Notes: generated from the sequence alone by a model not told the origin. A DNA stretch of 64,000 nt from Lachnoclostridium sp. An138 (GCF_002160765.1 NZ_NFLF01000007.1:62001-126000), one strand, 5' to 3'. Positions 15,171 through 24,769 are shown, counted from the first letter of the stretch. Numbers and translations are program-made.

Positions 15171-16660
15171 AGGATCTGCTGAAAATCTGCCGCCGCTATA
15201 TTATCATGGCTGTCTTGACCGTATGTCTGGTGCTCGCAGTCAATATCATTTTCTTTTTCGTCTATGTCGTACGGGAAAAAATGCATAAAGCTGATCCTTA
15301 CTATTACAACTGGCGTACGGAGCGTCTGGCCGATTCTCTGACTCTGGGTGAGGACGGTTATACACTGTCAGAAGACGCCGCCCGGAAAATAGACGACAGC
15401 TATGCCTTTGCCATGCTGATCAACCAGCAGGGACAAGTGGTCTGGAGCCGGAACCTGCCGGAGGAAATTCCGCTCTCCTATTCTCTCACGGACATCGCCT
15501 CTATGACCCGCTGGTATCTGAAAGATTACCCGGTGAAGGTCTGGGAACATTCCGACGGGCTTTTTGTAGTCGCGGAAGAAAAAAGTTCTATCGCCAAATA
15601 CGACCTGGAGTTCAGTATGAGCACGCTGAACGCCCTGCCCTCTTATCTGGGAGCCTATATCCTCTGCAACCTGCTGATGGTATTTTTTCTCTCCCTTTTT
15701 TTCGGCGTCCGTCTCTATAAATCCCTGAAAGCCGTGGCGGGAGGCATCGAGAATCTGCATCACATGAAGCCTCTGAACCTGCCGGAGCACGGCACGACCG
15801 CCACTCTGGCCAGGAAGCTGAACGACGCTTCTATTCTGCTGTTCCGCCAGAAGCTGGCCCTGGAGAAGCGGGACAACGCTCGGACCGAATGGATCTCCGG
15901 CGTCTCCCACGACATCCGCACTCCTCTTTCCCTGATCATGGGCCATGCGGACAGTCTGGAGAAAAATCCGTCTCTGGGAGAGGATGAAAAGAAAGAGGCC
16001 GCTTCTATCCGTGAGAACAGTCTTCAGATCCGGAATCTTATCTCAGATCTGAACCTGACCTCAAAGCTGGAATATGACTCCTATCCTCTGCGTCTGGCTC
16101 CCTGCTCTCCCGCCGCCCTGATCCGCAGCCTGGCCGCCTGGCATATGAATAACGAGCTTCCGGATAACTGTCAGCTGGATATAAACATCTCTCCGGAAAT
16201 GGAAGGGGTGACAGTCATGGGCGACGCCGATCTCCTTTCCCGCGCTTTTCGGAACCTGACCGGCAACAGCATCCGGCACAATCCGGAGGGCTGCCTGATC
16301 CGGATTGACGCTTCCCTGAAGAAGGACCTGGTTCTGCTGCGCTTTTCCGATACCGGACGCGGAATTCCAGTGTCCGTGATCAAGACCCTGTACCGCCCGG
16401 CTTCCCGAAAGCCTTCCACAGAAAAAAATCCCTTATCTTCCTCAGATAAGGGACAGAACGCGGCTTCTCCCCACGTTATGGGACTCCGCATTGTCAAACA
16501 GATTATCGAAGCCCATCAGGGCCAGCTGGAATTTGAACTTCAAAAAGATGTCTGTCACTGTGTGAAAATCACTCTGCACACATCTTCGTCCCGTGCGCCT
16601 CTGCCGGACGATACGCCGCATCCACCCGATGCTTCACAAAGACTGCCACGCACCAGGTAA
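15167..16660 (+). CDS. Sensor histidine kinase
   Basis: 497 residues from ATG 15167, overlapping the regulator stop by 4 bases with AGGAGG upstream; the longer frame to 15113 is rejected. Membrane helices lie at about 12-35 and 163-183, bracketing an external sensor of about 125 residues. After a HAMP-like linker the H-box VSHDIRTPLS has His248; the N-box is LTGNSIRHN, G1 is FSDTGRGIP and G2 VMGLRIVKQIIEAHQG. The last 27 residues are Pro/Ser-rich and overlap the convergent MATE gene by 92 bp. Cell-wall-active peptides are a likely signal only by analogy and by the promoter link to the ABC transporter. Confidence 0.92.
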   Translation: MKDLLKICRRYIIMAVLTVCLVLAVNIIFFFVYVVREKMHKADPYYYNWRTERLADSLTLGEDGYTLSEDAARKIDDSYAFAMLINQQGQVVWSRNLPEEIPLSYSLTDIASMTRWYLKDYPVKVWEHSDGLFVVAEEKSSIAKYDLEFSMSTLNALPSYLGAYILCNLLMVFFLSLFFGVRLYKSLKAVAGGIENLHHMKPLNLPEHGTTATLARKLNDASILLFRQKLALEKRDNARTEWISGVSHDIRTPLSLIMGHADSLEKNPSLGEDEKKEAASIRENSLQIRNLISDLNLTSKLEYDSYPLRLAPCSPAALIRSLAAWHMNNELPDNCQLDINISPEMEGVTVMGDADLLSRAFRNLTGNSIRHNPEGCLIRIDASLKKDLVLLRFSDTGRGIPVSVIKTLYRPASRKPSTEKNPLSSSDKGQNAASPHVMGLRIVKQIIEAHQGQLEFELQKDVCHCVKITLHTSSSRAPLPDDTPHPPDASQRLPRTR

Positions 16661-17906
16661 GCAGCTGTGCCGCCGGAACAGACAGCCAGACACCCACAAA
16701 GCCAAAGGCCGGTATCCGCGGCAGAATCAGAAGCAGTATGAAAATCAGAACCGGCTCCGCATATACGAGCAGATAAGACAGTGCGCTCTTTTCTGTGGCA
16801 TACAGAAAAGCCGTTGTGATTCTCACATAGGCAAGAGGAAGCAGAGTCAGCAGAAACAGCGGCAGATACAGGGCGACCTCCAGATTGGTCGTCTCAGACG
16901 CGCCGAAAACGACTCCCACAAAGCCTCTTGTCAGAAACAGGCCGGCCATACAGGCAGCGGCAATCGCTCCGCTGGACAGATAGGCCAGCTTCCGCATCTG
17001 CTTCATGACCGGAAATCGGTTCTCACTGAAATACCGGCTGATAAGAGGCTGGCTGCCGTCGCCCACCCCCTGCAGCAGCAGATAGACGATGGCTGTAATA
17101 TAGCTGATGCATCCGTATACTGCGACCGCCCGGTCTCCGCCGTAGAGCATCAGAAAGCGGTTCATGAAAACCGCTGTGATCTGCGGCGAAAAAATCAGTC
17201 CAAAAGGTGCGGCGGAGACCTTTAAAATCCGCCCGAAGAATGCAGGCAGCTCTCTCAGGGCCGGAATGGAAAATCCCGGCCTTTTGTTCACCAGAAAAGC
17301 GGCCGCAGCCAGCATGGTGACTGCCTGCCCGAGGATCGTCGCCAGCGCAGCCCCTGCCATCCCCCATGGATATACCCATACGAGCAGATAATCCAGTATG
17401 ATATTGGTGAGAAAGCCTGCTCCCATGGAAAACATGGCAAAGGACGCTCCGCCCAGATTCCGGATAAAAGGCACCAGTCCCGTCGAAAATATCTGAAACA
17501 CGGCTCCCAGCGCAATGATCCGTACATACTCTGCTGTCATTCCCAGGACCTCGCCCTCCGCTCCCAGAATCCGAAGCAGGGGAGAAAGGAACAGAAGCGC
17601 CAGGCCGGTCAGCAGCATGCTGGCCAGAGCAAACAGCAGCACAGTACTCCCCAGGCATCGTTTCGCATCTTCCTCCTTCTGCTGTCCCCGCAGTATGGTA
17701 AACCGGATAGCGCCGGACAGGCCGATTCCCGTTCCCGCCGCCTGTACAAAGGCTGATATCGGATACCCCAGCGTGATAGAAGCCAGGCCGGCGTCTCCCA
17801 GGCTGTTCCCTATGAAAAATCCGTCTACAATCGTATAGACGCCGGAAAGCGCGAAGGCCAGAACAGACGGAACCACAAATTTAAAAAAGCCGTTCCGCTT
17901 ACTCAT
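16569..17906 (-). CDS. MATE-family multidrug/cation exporter
   Basis: 445 residues with 12 hydrophobic segments in two related halves. It opens FFKFVVPSVLAFALSGVYTIVDGFFIGNSLGDAGLASITLGYP, the clear MATE N-terminus, with the second-half counterpart at ISYITAIVYLLLQGVGDGSQPLISRYF. Such proteins export drugs or metabolites in exchange for sodium or protons. ATG 17906 follows AAGGAGG. The 3' end overlaps the histidine kinase gene on the other strand. Its promoter lies between a pair of 12-bp inverted repeats. Confidence 0.92.
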   Translation of the reverse strand: MSKRNGFFKFVVPSVLAFALSGVYTIVDGFFIGNSLGDAGLASITLGYPISAFVQAAGTGIGLSGAIRFTILRGQQKEEDAKRCLGSTVLLFALASMLLTGLALLFLSPLLRILGAEGEVLGMTAEYVRIIALGAVFQIFSTGLVPFIRNLGGASFAMFSMGAGFLTNIILDYLLVWVYPWGMAGAALATILGQAVTMLAAAAFLVNKRPGFSIPALRELPAFFGRILKVSAAPFGLIFSPQITAVFMNRFLMLYGGDRAVAVYGCISYITAIVYLLLQGVGDGSQPLISRYFSENRFPVMKQMRKLAYLSSGAIAAACMAGLFLTRGFVGVVFGASETTNLEVALYLPLFLLTLLPLAYVRITTAFLYATEKSALSYLLVYAEPVLIFILLLILPRIPAFGFVGVWLSVPAAQLLTWCVAVFVKHRVDAAYRPAEAHGTKMCAE

Positions 17907-18016
17907 AGCCCTTCCTGCCTCCTTCCCAAAACAGTTCTATTAGTAAAGCCTGATTTTCATTCATATTCTTCTCTTCTCCCACTCTGCCCTCCGTTAACGA
18001 GGCCATCCTCTCTTTT

Positions 18017-18127
18017 GCGCGGCAGGGCCCTTTCATACGGCTTCGAAGAACATTTCCGCTTGCCCGGTTTTGCGCGCAGCCTGGATATAGTATTATATAA
18101 TCGGATGAATGTCAAGCCCTGCCGCGC
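18017..18127 (-). promoter_or_regulatory. MATE promoter framed by 12-bp inverted repeats
   Basis: GCGCGGCAGGGC (18017-18028) and its exact reverse complement (18116-18127) frame 87 bp. Inside, abutting the right arm, is a minus-strand promoter: TTGACA (18115-18110), 17 bp, TACTAT (18092-18087). The layout resembles invertible promoters, but only one orientation can be seen and no recombinase gene is near. The rest of the 306-bp gap 17907-18212 holds the metF terminator and no gene. Confidence 0.55.
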
Positions 18128-18128
18128 C

Positions 18129-18167
18129 AAAAGCGGACAGCCCCTTCCCTTCGGAAAGATCTGTCCG
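18129..18167 (-). terminator. metF terminator
   Basis: Minus-strand CGGACAG (18167-18161) pairs with CTGTCCG (18140-18134), with an inner CTTTCC/GGGAAG stem, followed by CTTTT. Confidence 0.7.
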
Positions 18168-18212
18168 TTCCTGTCTTACCTTTATTTCCTTTTTCCCTCT
18201 TCCGATTCTGTC

Positions 18213-19139
18213 TTACTCGATGGTAAGTCCTGCTTTCTCCAGAATCTTCGGCACATTCTTCTCGGCGCCAATCGCCATGATATGTACGCCGTCGCAGATT
18301 CCCTCTTCTTTGATCTTCGCGATCATCTCAGCCGCCATCTCAATGCCAAGCTGTGTGGGAAGACCCTTGACGCCCTTCTCCTTGCCTTCAGCCGCCGCTG
18401 CCGCCAGACGATCAATCATATCCTGCGGAACCGCGATTCCGGGAACATTCTCATTCATATATCTGGCCATTCCGGCTGCCTTCAGCGGAATGATTCCGGC
18501 CATGATATGGGTATGGATATTGGCCTTGTCCACCTCATCCATAAAGCGCTTCAGGCTCTCGATATCGAAGATTCCCTGAGTCTGAATGTACTGCGCGCCT
18601 GCCTCTACCTTCTGGCGCAGCTTATTGATCTGCAGAGGAAGCGGATCATAAACCGGCGTCACTACGGCTCCCTTGTAAAACACAGGAGCTCCGCCTTCAA
18701 TCTCATTGCCGCCGCAGTCTCTGTCCGTCGCTTCCATGGCCGTCAGCATATGAAGGATTCCCACCGAATCCAGATCATAGACCGGCTTGGACTGCTTACA
18801 GTCGCCTACAGTCGGATGATCTCCGGTCAGGGCCAGCATTGTGTCGATGCCGAAGGCCGCCGCGGAGAACATATCCCCCATGATTCCCATACGGCTCCGG
18901 TCACGTCCGGTCACCTGAATGATCGGGTCCAGACCTGCCTGTTTCAGCTTGATGCACAGGCCCAGAGAGGACGCCTTCAGGCAGGCGGACTGCATATCCG
19001 TCACATTGACGCCATGCACCTTTCCTTTCAGAAGCTCGGCTGCCTCCATCTGCTCGGTAAAATCGTATCCCTTCGGGGGAGCCATTTCAACGGTTACACC
19101 AAATTTTCCGCTTTCCAGCGCTTTTTCCAACATGCCCAT
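18213..19139 (-). CDS. metF: Methylenetetrahydrofolate reductase
   Basis: 308 residues forming a TIM-barrel MetF. Conserved spots include VTVEMAPPKG near the N-terminus, GVNVTDMQ, PIIQVTGRDRSRMG, LALTGDHPTVGD (the flavin/folate region) and the GAQYIQTQGIFD strand. It reduces methylene- to methyl-tetrahydrofolate. Its start overlaps the metV stop (TAATG), as in acetogen metVF pairs, where MetV is the second subunit. The enzyme serves methionine synthesis or, if the rest of the pathway exists, the methyl branch of Wood-Ljungdahl; the window cannot decide between them. Confidence 0.93.
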   Translation of the reverse strand: MGMLEKALESGKFGVTVEMAPPKGYDFTEQMEAAELLKGKVHGVNVTDMQSACLKASSLGLCIKLKQAGLDPIIQVTGRDRSRMGIMGDMFSAAAFGIDTMLALTGDHPTVGDCKQSKPVYDLDSVGILHMLTAMEATDRDCGGNEIEGGAPVFYKGAVVTPVYDPLPLQINKLRQKVEAGAQYIQTQGIFDIESLKRFMDEVDKANIHTHIMAGIIPLKAAGMARYMNENVPGIAVPQDMIDRLAAAAAEGKEKGVKGLPTQLGIEMAAEMIAKIKEEGICDGVHIMAIGAEKNVPKILEKAGLTIE

Positions 19140-19786
19140 TACTTGTTCCCCCTGATATTAATTGTTCTGGGATATGCAACCTTCTCATATCCTTTATCCT
19201 GTCTTCTCTTCGTCAGCTTGTCAAGCTGGCCCAAGGATTCCAGCCGCTTATAAATCATAATCCAAGCACAGTCATTTTCCGGATTGACCTCACATTTTCC
19301 GTTCTTCTGTCCGCCGCAGGGGCCGTTCACCAGCGATTTCGCGCAGCGGGAAATCGGACAGATCCCGCCGGTGGTTCCCAGCACGCAGTCGCCGCAGAGA
19401 TGACAGGCTTCCTCAAAGAGACCGAAGCGGACTGCCTCGCCCAGGAACATGGTATTATTGGACGGGTAGACCGGAGCCGGGCTGTGGTTTGCCGCCACCT
19501 GAACGCCGTCTCCGCAGGACATACAGACAACCGCGTCGGGTCCTGCCGCATTCAGCTTCTTCATCGCTGTCTTCACGCCCATGTTCATACAGCAGTAATC
19601 TGCCATTCCGGTAGCCACCACGGTCTTACCCTGAGATTCCAGATACGCCTTCAGCTCCGCAACCTCTTTCTCACCGCCGGTCGCACAGGCCGTAGCACAG
19701 CTTCCGCAGCCCAGAATCGCGATCTTCTGCGCGTCGCCGATCATTGCCATCAGTTCTTCGATGGGCTTTTTCTGTGTGATAATCAT
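19139..19786 (-). CDS. metV: MetV-like zinc-binding partner of MetF
   Basis: 215 residues, Cys-rich: CGSCATACATGG near the N-terminus, YCCMN, CMSCGDG, CHLCGDC and CPISRCAKSLVNGPCGGQKNGKC. The last block (NGPCGG...CEV) is the signature of the methylenetetrahydrofolate reductase C-terminal family, that is MetV of the acetogen MetFV complex. It is thought to bind zinc or iron-sulfur and to pass electrons or stabilise MetF. ATG 19786 follows AAAGGAGAGG. It is transcribed first in the metV-metF operon after a structured leader. Confidence 0.88.
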   Translation of the reverse strand: MIITQKKPIEELMAMIGDAQKIAILGCGSCATACATGGEKEVAELKAYLESQGKTVVATGMADYCCMNMGVKTAMKKLNAAGPDAVVCMSCGDGVQVAANHSPAPVYPSNNTMFLGEAVRFGLFEEACHLCGDCVLGTTGGICPISRCAKSLVNGPCGGQKNGKCEVNPENDCAWIMIYKRLESLGQLDKLTKRRQDKGYEKVAYPRTINIRGNK

Positions 19787-19940
19787 GATTTCCTCTCCTT
19801 TTTTCTTCTTTCACCCCGCCGCTGTCAGGCGGCTCTGTCATCAGATTGCCTGGAATCTGACGATGGGAAATATCGCGTTGTCCCCGGAAGCGTCTCCCGG
19901 TACACTCTCTTTTTATTTTAATACATTTTCGCAGGAAATC
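19787..19940 (-). promoter_or_regulatory. metV-metF promoter and structured leader
   Basis: A plausible promoter is minus-strand TTGATT, 16 bp, TAAAAT, at about 19940-19915. The leader of roughly 120 nt can form three hairpins: CGGGAG/CTTCCG, CAGATT/AATCTG, and GCCGC/GCGGC just before the ribosome site. It fits neither the SAM-I nor the tetrahydrofolate riboswitch pattern as I know them. The rest of the gap to 20139 is A/T-rich DNA and the smpB terminator. Confidence 0.4.
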
Positions 19941-20049
19941 AAGCTGATTTTTTCTTTTTTTAACACTTTTTATCACAATTATAACATCTTATGTCAGATT
20001 ATATAACATTTTCTAACATTCATCTGTTTCTCCGGCGGCCACACAGGAA

Positions 20050-20127
20050 CAAAAAACTGCCGGCTCCCATGTTCCCGCACAGCCTGCATACAGGCCGGCC
20101 CCCGCGAAAACACAAATATCCGGCAGT
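20050..20127 (-). terminator. smpB terminator
   Basis: Minus-strand ACTGCCGG (20127-20120) pairs with CCGGCAGT (20063-20056), followed by six T. The long loop holds an inner hairpin with GGCCGGCCTG. Confidence 0.7.
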
Positions 20128-20139
20128 CTTTCTTATCTG

Positions 20140-20607
20140 TCACAGATTTTTTACCTTAAACTCTTTCTCAGCCTCACGGCGCTGATCCTTCTTCGCAATA
20201 TCCTGACGCTTGTCATAGAGCTTTTTACCCCGCGCCAGGCCGACCTCCACCTTGACCAGGCTGCCCTTCAGATAGACACGCAAAGGCACCAGCGTACAGC
20301 CCTTTTCCGCAGTCTTGCCTGCGATTTTCCGGATTTCGTACTTGTGAAGCAGAAGCTTCCTGGGCCGGAGAGGATCTTTGTTGAAGATATTCCCTTTCTC
20401 GTAGGGGCTGATGTGCATGCCGTAGACATACACCTCTTCATTTTTTTCCACCTTGATAAAGGCCTCCTTGATGCTGCACTTCCCCATGCGGACCGATTTC
20501 ACTTCCGTTCCTGCCAGGGAAATCCCGGCTTCGTAGGTGGCGTCAATAAAATAATCATGATATGCCTTTTTATTATTGGCAATCAGTTTGAAGTTATCCT
20601 TCCCCAT
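20140..20607 (-). CDS. smpB: SsrA-binding protein
   Basis: 155 residues from ATG 20607 with AAAGGAG upstream; an in-frame extension to 20658 lacks a site. The order is that of Smp[42 protein letters not shown], the OB barrel, then [39 protein letters not shown] and the basic tail [16 protein letters not shown], which forms a helix in the ribosomal A site. It binds tmRNA (coded at 5.7-6.0 kb) and delivers it to stalled ribosomes. It lies 79 bp after rnr in the same direction. Confidence 0.97.
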   Translation of the reverse strand: MGKDNFKLIANNKKAYHDYFIDATYEAGISLAGTEVKSVRMGKCSIKEAFIKVEKNEEVYVYGMHISPYEKGNIFNKDPLRPRKLLLHKYEIRKIAGKTAEKGCTLVPLRVYLKGSLVKVEVGLARGKKLYDKRQDIAKKDQRREAEKEFKVKNL

Positions 20608-20686
20608 ATTTTTAACTCCTTTATATTCCCGGGAAAGAACAGTCCCGGAATCCTTCACTTCTCTACGGCAAACTGCCGGCAGACGT

Positions 20687-22801
20687 TCACAGCAGTTCGA
20701 AGTCTATCGTCCGGCAGAGACGGTCTGTCCCTTTCACCCGGACACGCACCTTTTCTCCGAGGCGGTAGGCACAGCCTGTATGGGCTCCCCGCAGTTCATT
20801 TGCCGCTTCGTCATATTCATAAAAATCATCCTTCAGTGAATTGATATGAACCAGGCCTTCCACCGTATTTTCAAGCTCCACGTACATTCCGTAAGCCGTG
20901 ATTCCGGAAATCACTCCGTCATACTCAAAACCGGTATGCTGTTCCATATATTCCACTTTCTTCAGCTTGACGGTCTCCCGCTCTGCTTCATCCGCGCGCC
21001 GTTCCATTTCGCTGGAATGCTTTGCCACCTCCGGCAGAATACTTTCATAATGCTCCATGCGCTCCGCGTTCAGGCGGCCTCTGAGGTTTTCCTTGATGAT
21101 CCGGTGTATCTGCAGATCCGGATAACGCCGGATCGGAGAGGTGAAATGACAGTAATAGGACGCTGCCAGACCGAAATGGCCGGTGCAGTCCGTGGCATAC
21201 TGGGCCCGCTTCATCGAACGCAGAGTCAGCCGGCTGAGCATGGCTTCCTCCGGCGTACCCGCGATCCTGTCCAGAAGCTTCTGAATCTCACCGGGATGAA
21301 CCTCGTCCCCGGCTGTGCGGAGACGATAGCCGAAATTCCGGATAAAGATACCGAGCTTCTGCATCCGGTCCGCATCCGGCTTTTCATGGACACGGTATAC
21401 GAAGGGCTGCGCCTGCCAGTAGTAATCCTCCGCCACTGTCTCGTTGGCCGCCAGCATGAAATCCTCTATCAGCCGCGTGGCCGCGTTCCTCTCATAGGGC
21501 CGGATATCCACCGCATGTCCCTTCTCATCCAGCACAACTTTCGTCTCCGGGAAATCAAAGTCAATGGAACCCCGTTTTCTCCGTCTTTTTCTGAGAAGGG
21601 CAGATACCTTTTCCATCTCAAGAAGAATAGGCACCAGTTCCGGATACAGGGCCTGCTCCTCCGGGTCGCCGTCCAGCACCTTCTGCACTCCTGTATAGCT
21701 CAGCCGCCGGGACACTCTGATCACCGTCTCCGCGATAGTATGGCCGATGATCTTTCCTTTCTCATCCAGGGTCATGATACAGCTTAAGGCCAGCCTGTCC
21801 TCTCCCGCGTTCAGCGAGCAGAGCCCGTTGGAAAGAGTCCGGGGCAGCATGGGCAGCACCCGGTCTGCCAGATAGACGCTTGTGCCCCGCTCCCGGGCTT
21901 CCCAGTCCAGAGCGCTGTTCTCCTGGACGTAATTGGCCACATCCGCAATATGGACGCTTAGAATATAATGCTCTCCCTCACGACGGAGAGAAACCGCGTC
22001 GTCCAGATCTTTCGCGTCCTCTCCGTCAATGGTGACGCAGACCTCCTCCCGCAGATCCAGACGCCCTGCCCGATCTGCCGCCGACACAGGCTTCGCCACG
22101 CGCTCCGCCTGGTTCTCCACCCGTTCCGGAAATTCCGTGGGCAGCCCGTAGGCCATGATGATTGACAGTACCTCCGTCTCCGGATCGGAAGCCTCCCCGA
22201 GAATCTGGGTAATACGGCCTTCCGGATTCTTTCTTCCTCTTCCATAATCGGTTATCTCAGCCGTCACCTTCTGTCCGGTAACCGCCCCTCTGGTTCTTTC
22301 CAGAGGAATAAAAATGTCCCGGTTGATCCGCTGGTTGTCCGGTATCACAAACCCAAAATTTTTGCTCCGCTCGAAGGTGCCGATCACTTCCGTCACGCTG
22401 TGGGCCAGAACCTTTGTGATGACGCCTTCCGGTCTCCGGCCTCCCCGGCCTTTGACTGCCACCTCCACCGTGTCGCCAAGAAAAGCGTCGCCCGTATCGT
22501 TCTCTCCGATAAAGATATCCTGCTCCTGGCCTTCCACCGACACGAAGCCAAAGCCTCTCGCATGGCTGGTGAAGGTTCCCACTGCCTTCCTGGGCTGAGC
22601 CTTGCTGTAACGGCCCCGCTTGGAAAGCTCTATCTTTCCTTCGCCAAGGAGAGCTTCCAGCACACGGCCCAGCTCCTCCCGGTCCTCCTTCGCCACCTGA
22701 AGGATCACGGCCAGTTCCTTCTGCTTCATAGGAACATAATGGGGATCGCTGATGAATTCATATATGATTTTCTTTCTCTCTTCAAAAGTCTTATTTTCCA
22801 T
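20687..22801 (-). CDS. rnr: Ribonuclease R
   Basis: 704 residues from ATG 22801 (CAGGGAGC upstream); the extension to 22843 overlaps an intergenic hairpin. Layout: N-terminal winged helix (1-65), two cold-shock domains (about 70-215), RNB catalytic domain with [10 protein letters not shown] at about 259-268 supplying the metal aspartates, and a C-terminal S1 domain (about 615-700) ending [15 protein letters not shown]. The Lys-rich tail of longer homologues is absent. It degrades structured RNA 3' to 5', including mRNAs released by tmRNA. Gene order secG-rnr-smpB is the usual Firmicute one. Confidence 0.96.
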   Translation of the reverse strand: MENKTFEERKKIIYEFISDPHYVPMKQKELAVILQVAKEDREELGRVLEALLGEGKIELSKRGRYSKAQPRKAVGTFTSHARGFGFVSVEGQEQDIFIGENDTGDAFLGDTVEVAVKGRGGRRPEGVITKVLAHSVTEVIGTFERSKNFGFVIPDNQRINRDIFIPLERTRGAVTGQKVTAEITDYGRGRKNPEGRITQILGEASDPETEVLSIIMAYGLPTEFPERVENQAERVAKPVSAADRAGRLDLREEVCVTIDGEDAKDLDDAVSLRREGEHYILSVHIADVANYVQENSALDWEARERGTSVYLADRVLPMLPRTLSNGLCSLNAGEDRLALSCIMTLDEKGKIIGHTIAETVIRVSRRLSYTGVQKVLDGDPEEQALYPELVPILLEMEKVSALLRKRRRKRGSIDFDFPETKVVLDEKGHAVDIRPYERNAATRLIEDFMLAANETVAEDYYWQAQPFVYRVHEKPDADRMQKLGIFIRNFGYRLRTAGDEVHPGEIQKLLDRIAGTPEEAMLSRLTLRSMKRAQYATDCTGHFGLAASYYCHFTSPIRRYPDLQIHRIIKENLRGRLNAERMEHYESILPEVAKHSSEMERRADEAERETVKLKKVEYMEQHTGFEYDGVISGITAYGMYVELENTVEGLVHINSLKDDFYEYDEAANELRGAHTGCAYRLGEKVRVRVKGTDRLCRTIDFELL

Positions 22802-22833
22802 GCTGCTCCCTGCTTCGTGGTTTTCCCTGTAAA

Positions 22834-22864
22834 TACAAAGCACCCTCGGAATCTCCGGGAGTGC
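22834..22864 (-). terminator. Hairpin between secG and rnr
   Basis: AAAGCAC and GTGCTTT pair around a GA/TC-rich inner stem. The minus-strand T run is short (TTTGTATTT), so it may only thin the transcript. Confidence 0.4.
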
Positions 22865-22881
22865 TTTTGTTCCATGCGTTT

Positions 22882-23118
22882 CTAGAAAAGGTTCAGGTTC
22901 AATACCAGCGCCAGCACGATAAAAGCAACCGCCAGTATCTTTGTAAGCAGTACAATCTTTCCTTCTGCAGAACGTCCTTTATTCTGCTCCCAGAAAGAAT
23001 TGCCGCCTGCAATGGCTCCAAGACCGGAGGATTTTCCCTCCTGCATCAGGACAACTACTGTCAGGCCAATACATACTAAAACAAACAGAACCGTCAAAAT
23101 AATTCTGAAAATACCCAC
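22882..23118 (-). CDS. secG: Preprotein translocase subunit SecG
   Basis: 78 residues from GTG 23118, which follows AGGAGGTG; the longer ATG frame to 23157 covers that site. Two membrane helices lie at about 3-25 and 55-75, with the conserved loop LMQEGKSSGLGAIAGGNSFWEQNKGRSAEG between them. It assists SecYE/SecA in protein export. It is placed between gpmI and rnr. Confidence 0.95.
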   Translation of the reverse strand: MGIFRIILTVLFVLVCIGLTVVVLMQEGKSSGLGAIAGGNSFWEQNKGRSAEGKIVLLTKILAVAFIVLALVLNLNLF

Positions 23119-23227
23119 TTTCACACCTCCTACGGTCAAACAAAGGTATTCTATCACAGGATCAGGCCGGAATCAAGCCTGTTTCCTGAAAAAGTCATGA
23201 TCCGAAGTCCATCTCCTGTGCAAAAAC

Positions 23228-24769
23228 CTATTTTCTCACCAGAAGGGACTTTCCTGTCATCTCTTTCGGCTGCTCCATTCCCATCATCTCAATCAGAGTC
23301 GGGATAATGTCTGCCAGGCAGCCTCCCTCTCTCAGGGTGTAGGCCGGATCTGCGTTCACCAGGATGAAGGGCACCGGATTGGTCGTATGCGCCGTCCAGG
23401 GCTCTCCTGTCTTATAGTCGATCATCTGCTCCGCGTTTCCATGGTCCGCGCAGATGAACATCTGTCCATCCACTTCCTTCAGAGCTTCCACAGCCCGTCC
23501 CACGCACTGATCTACAGTCTCGATGGCTTTCACCGCCGCAGGAATCACACCTGTATGGCCTACCATGTCGGGATTTGCGAAGTTGATGATAATGACATCG
23601 TATTTGTCAGACTTAATGGCCTCTACCAGCTTGTCGCACACCTCGGGCGCGCTCATCTCCGGCTGAAGATCATAGGTCGCCACCTTCGGAGACTTCACAA
23701 GGATGCGGTCCTCGCCCTTGTTCGGCTCTTCAACGCCGCCGTTGAAGAAGAAGGTTACATGCGCATACTTCTCTGTCTCTGCCAGGCGGAGCTGTGTCAT
23801 ATTGTGGGCTCCCAGATACTCGCCGAAGGTATTGTGAAGCTCTACCTTATGGAAAGCAACCAGCTTGTTCGGGATGGTCGGATCGTACTCGGTAAAGCAT
23901 ACATAAGTCAGATCCAGCTTCTTCTCTCTCGGGAAGTTCGTGAACTCGTCGCAGCAGAAAGCTCTGGAGATCTCTCTTGCGCGGTCCGGACGGAAGTTGA
24001 AGAAGATAACAGAATCGCCGTCCTGGATCGTAGCCAGAGGCTTGCCGTCCTTCATCACCACTGCCGGCACTACGAATTCGTCATTTACATCCTGCTCATA
24101 GGACGCCGCGATTGCGCTTACGCCGTCGGAAGCCTCTACGCCTTCGCCCTTTGTCAGAGCCTTGTACGCCAGCTCCACGCGGTCCCAGCGGTTGTCACGG
24201 TCCATGGCATAGTAACGTCCCATAACGGAAGCCACTTCGCCGACGCCGATCTCTTTCATCTTGTCCACAAGTTCCTGTACGTAATCCTTTCCGGAAGTAG
24301 GCGGCGTGTCACGGCCGTCCAGGAAGCAGTGTACATAGACTTTCTTCAGGCCATGGCGCTTTGCCAGCTCCAGAAGTCCGTAAATATGGGTATTGTGGCT
24401 GTGTACGCCGCCGTCGGATACCAGTCCGAACATATGCAGGGCGGAATCCTTCGCCTTTGCATTCTCCACGGCTGTCACAAGCGCTTCATTCTCAAAGAAG
24501 TCTCCGTCTTCGATCTCCTTGGTGATACGGGTCAGCTCCTGATATACGATGCGTCCCGCGCCCATATTCATATGGCCTACCTCAGAGTTTCCCATCTGTC
24601 CGTCGGGAAGTCCTACGGCCAGACCGCTTGCGTTTCCTTTTACAAAAGGATATTCTTTCATAAGCTGATCCATAACCGGGGTAGCTGCCATGGCAATGGC
24701 ATTTCCTTCCGGATTCTCATTCAGGCCGTAGCCGTCCAGGATCATAAGTACTGTCGGTTTCTTACTCAT
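23228..24769 (-). CDS. gpmI: 2,3-bisphosphoglycerate-independent phosphoglycerate mutase
   Basis: 513 residues from ATG 24769. Metal ligand Asp12 is in MILDGYG, and phosphoserine Ser62 in GQMGNSEVGHMNMGAGR. HCFLDGRDTPP and MGRYYAMDRDNRWDR lie in the mutase domain. NFANPDMVGHTG and ICADHGNAEQM carry the second metal set. It interconverts 3- and 2-phosphoglycerate in glycolysis with two manganese ions. The start overlaps the last 8 bases of yajC and has only a weak GGTGG upstream, so it may rely on coupling. Pairing of gpmI with yajC and secG is unusual but seems benign. Confidence 0.97.
   Translation of the reverse strand: MSKKPTVLMILDGYGLNENPEGNAIAMAATPVMDQLMKEYPFVKGNASGLAVGLPDGQMGNSEVGHMNMGAGRIVYQELTRITKEIEDGDFFENEALVTAVENAKAKDSALHMFGLVSDGGVHSHNTHIYGLLELAKRHGLKKVYVHCFLDGRDTPPTSGKDYVQELVDKMKEIGVGEVASVMGRYYAMDRDNRWDRVELAYKALTKGEGVEASDGVSAIAASYEQDVNDEFVVPAVVMKDGKPLATIQDGDSVIFFNFRPDRAREISRAFCCDEFTNFPREKKLDLTYVCFTEYDPTIPNKLVAFHKVELHNTFGEYLGAHNMTQLRLAETEKYAHVTFFFNGGVEEPNKGEDRILVKSPKVATYDLQPEMSAPEVCDKLVEAIKSDKYDVIIINFANPDMVGHTGVIPAAVKAIETVDQCVGRAVEALKEVDGQMFICADHGNAEQMIDYKTGEPWTAHTTNPVPFILVNADPAYTLREGGCLADIIPTLIEMMGMEQPKEMTGKSLLVRK

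Noticed and set aside
18015-19253. 412-codon plus-strand open frame opposite metF
   Set aside because: It mirrors the well-supported metF/metV genes, has no ribosome site and no recognisable protein pattern.
19787-19910. SAM or tetrahydrofolate riboswitch before metV
   Set aside because: The conserved cores of those classes could not be found; reported only as an unidentified leader.
20149-20158. TTTACCTTAA near the smpB stop, resembling the shared 17-bp motif
   Set aside because: Only 10 bases match and they encode the smpB C-terminus; no promoter is near.
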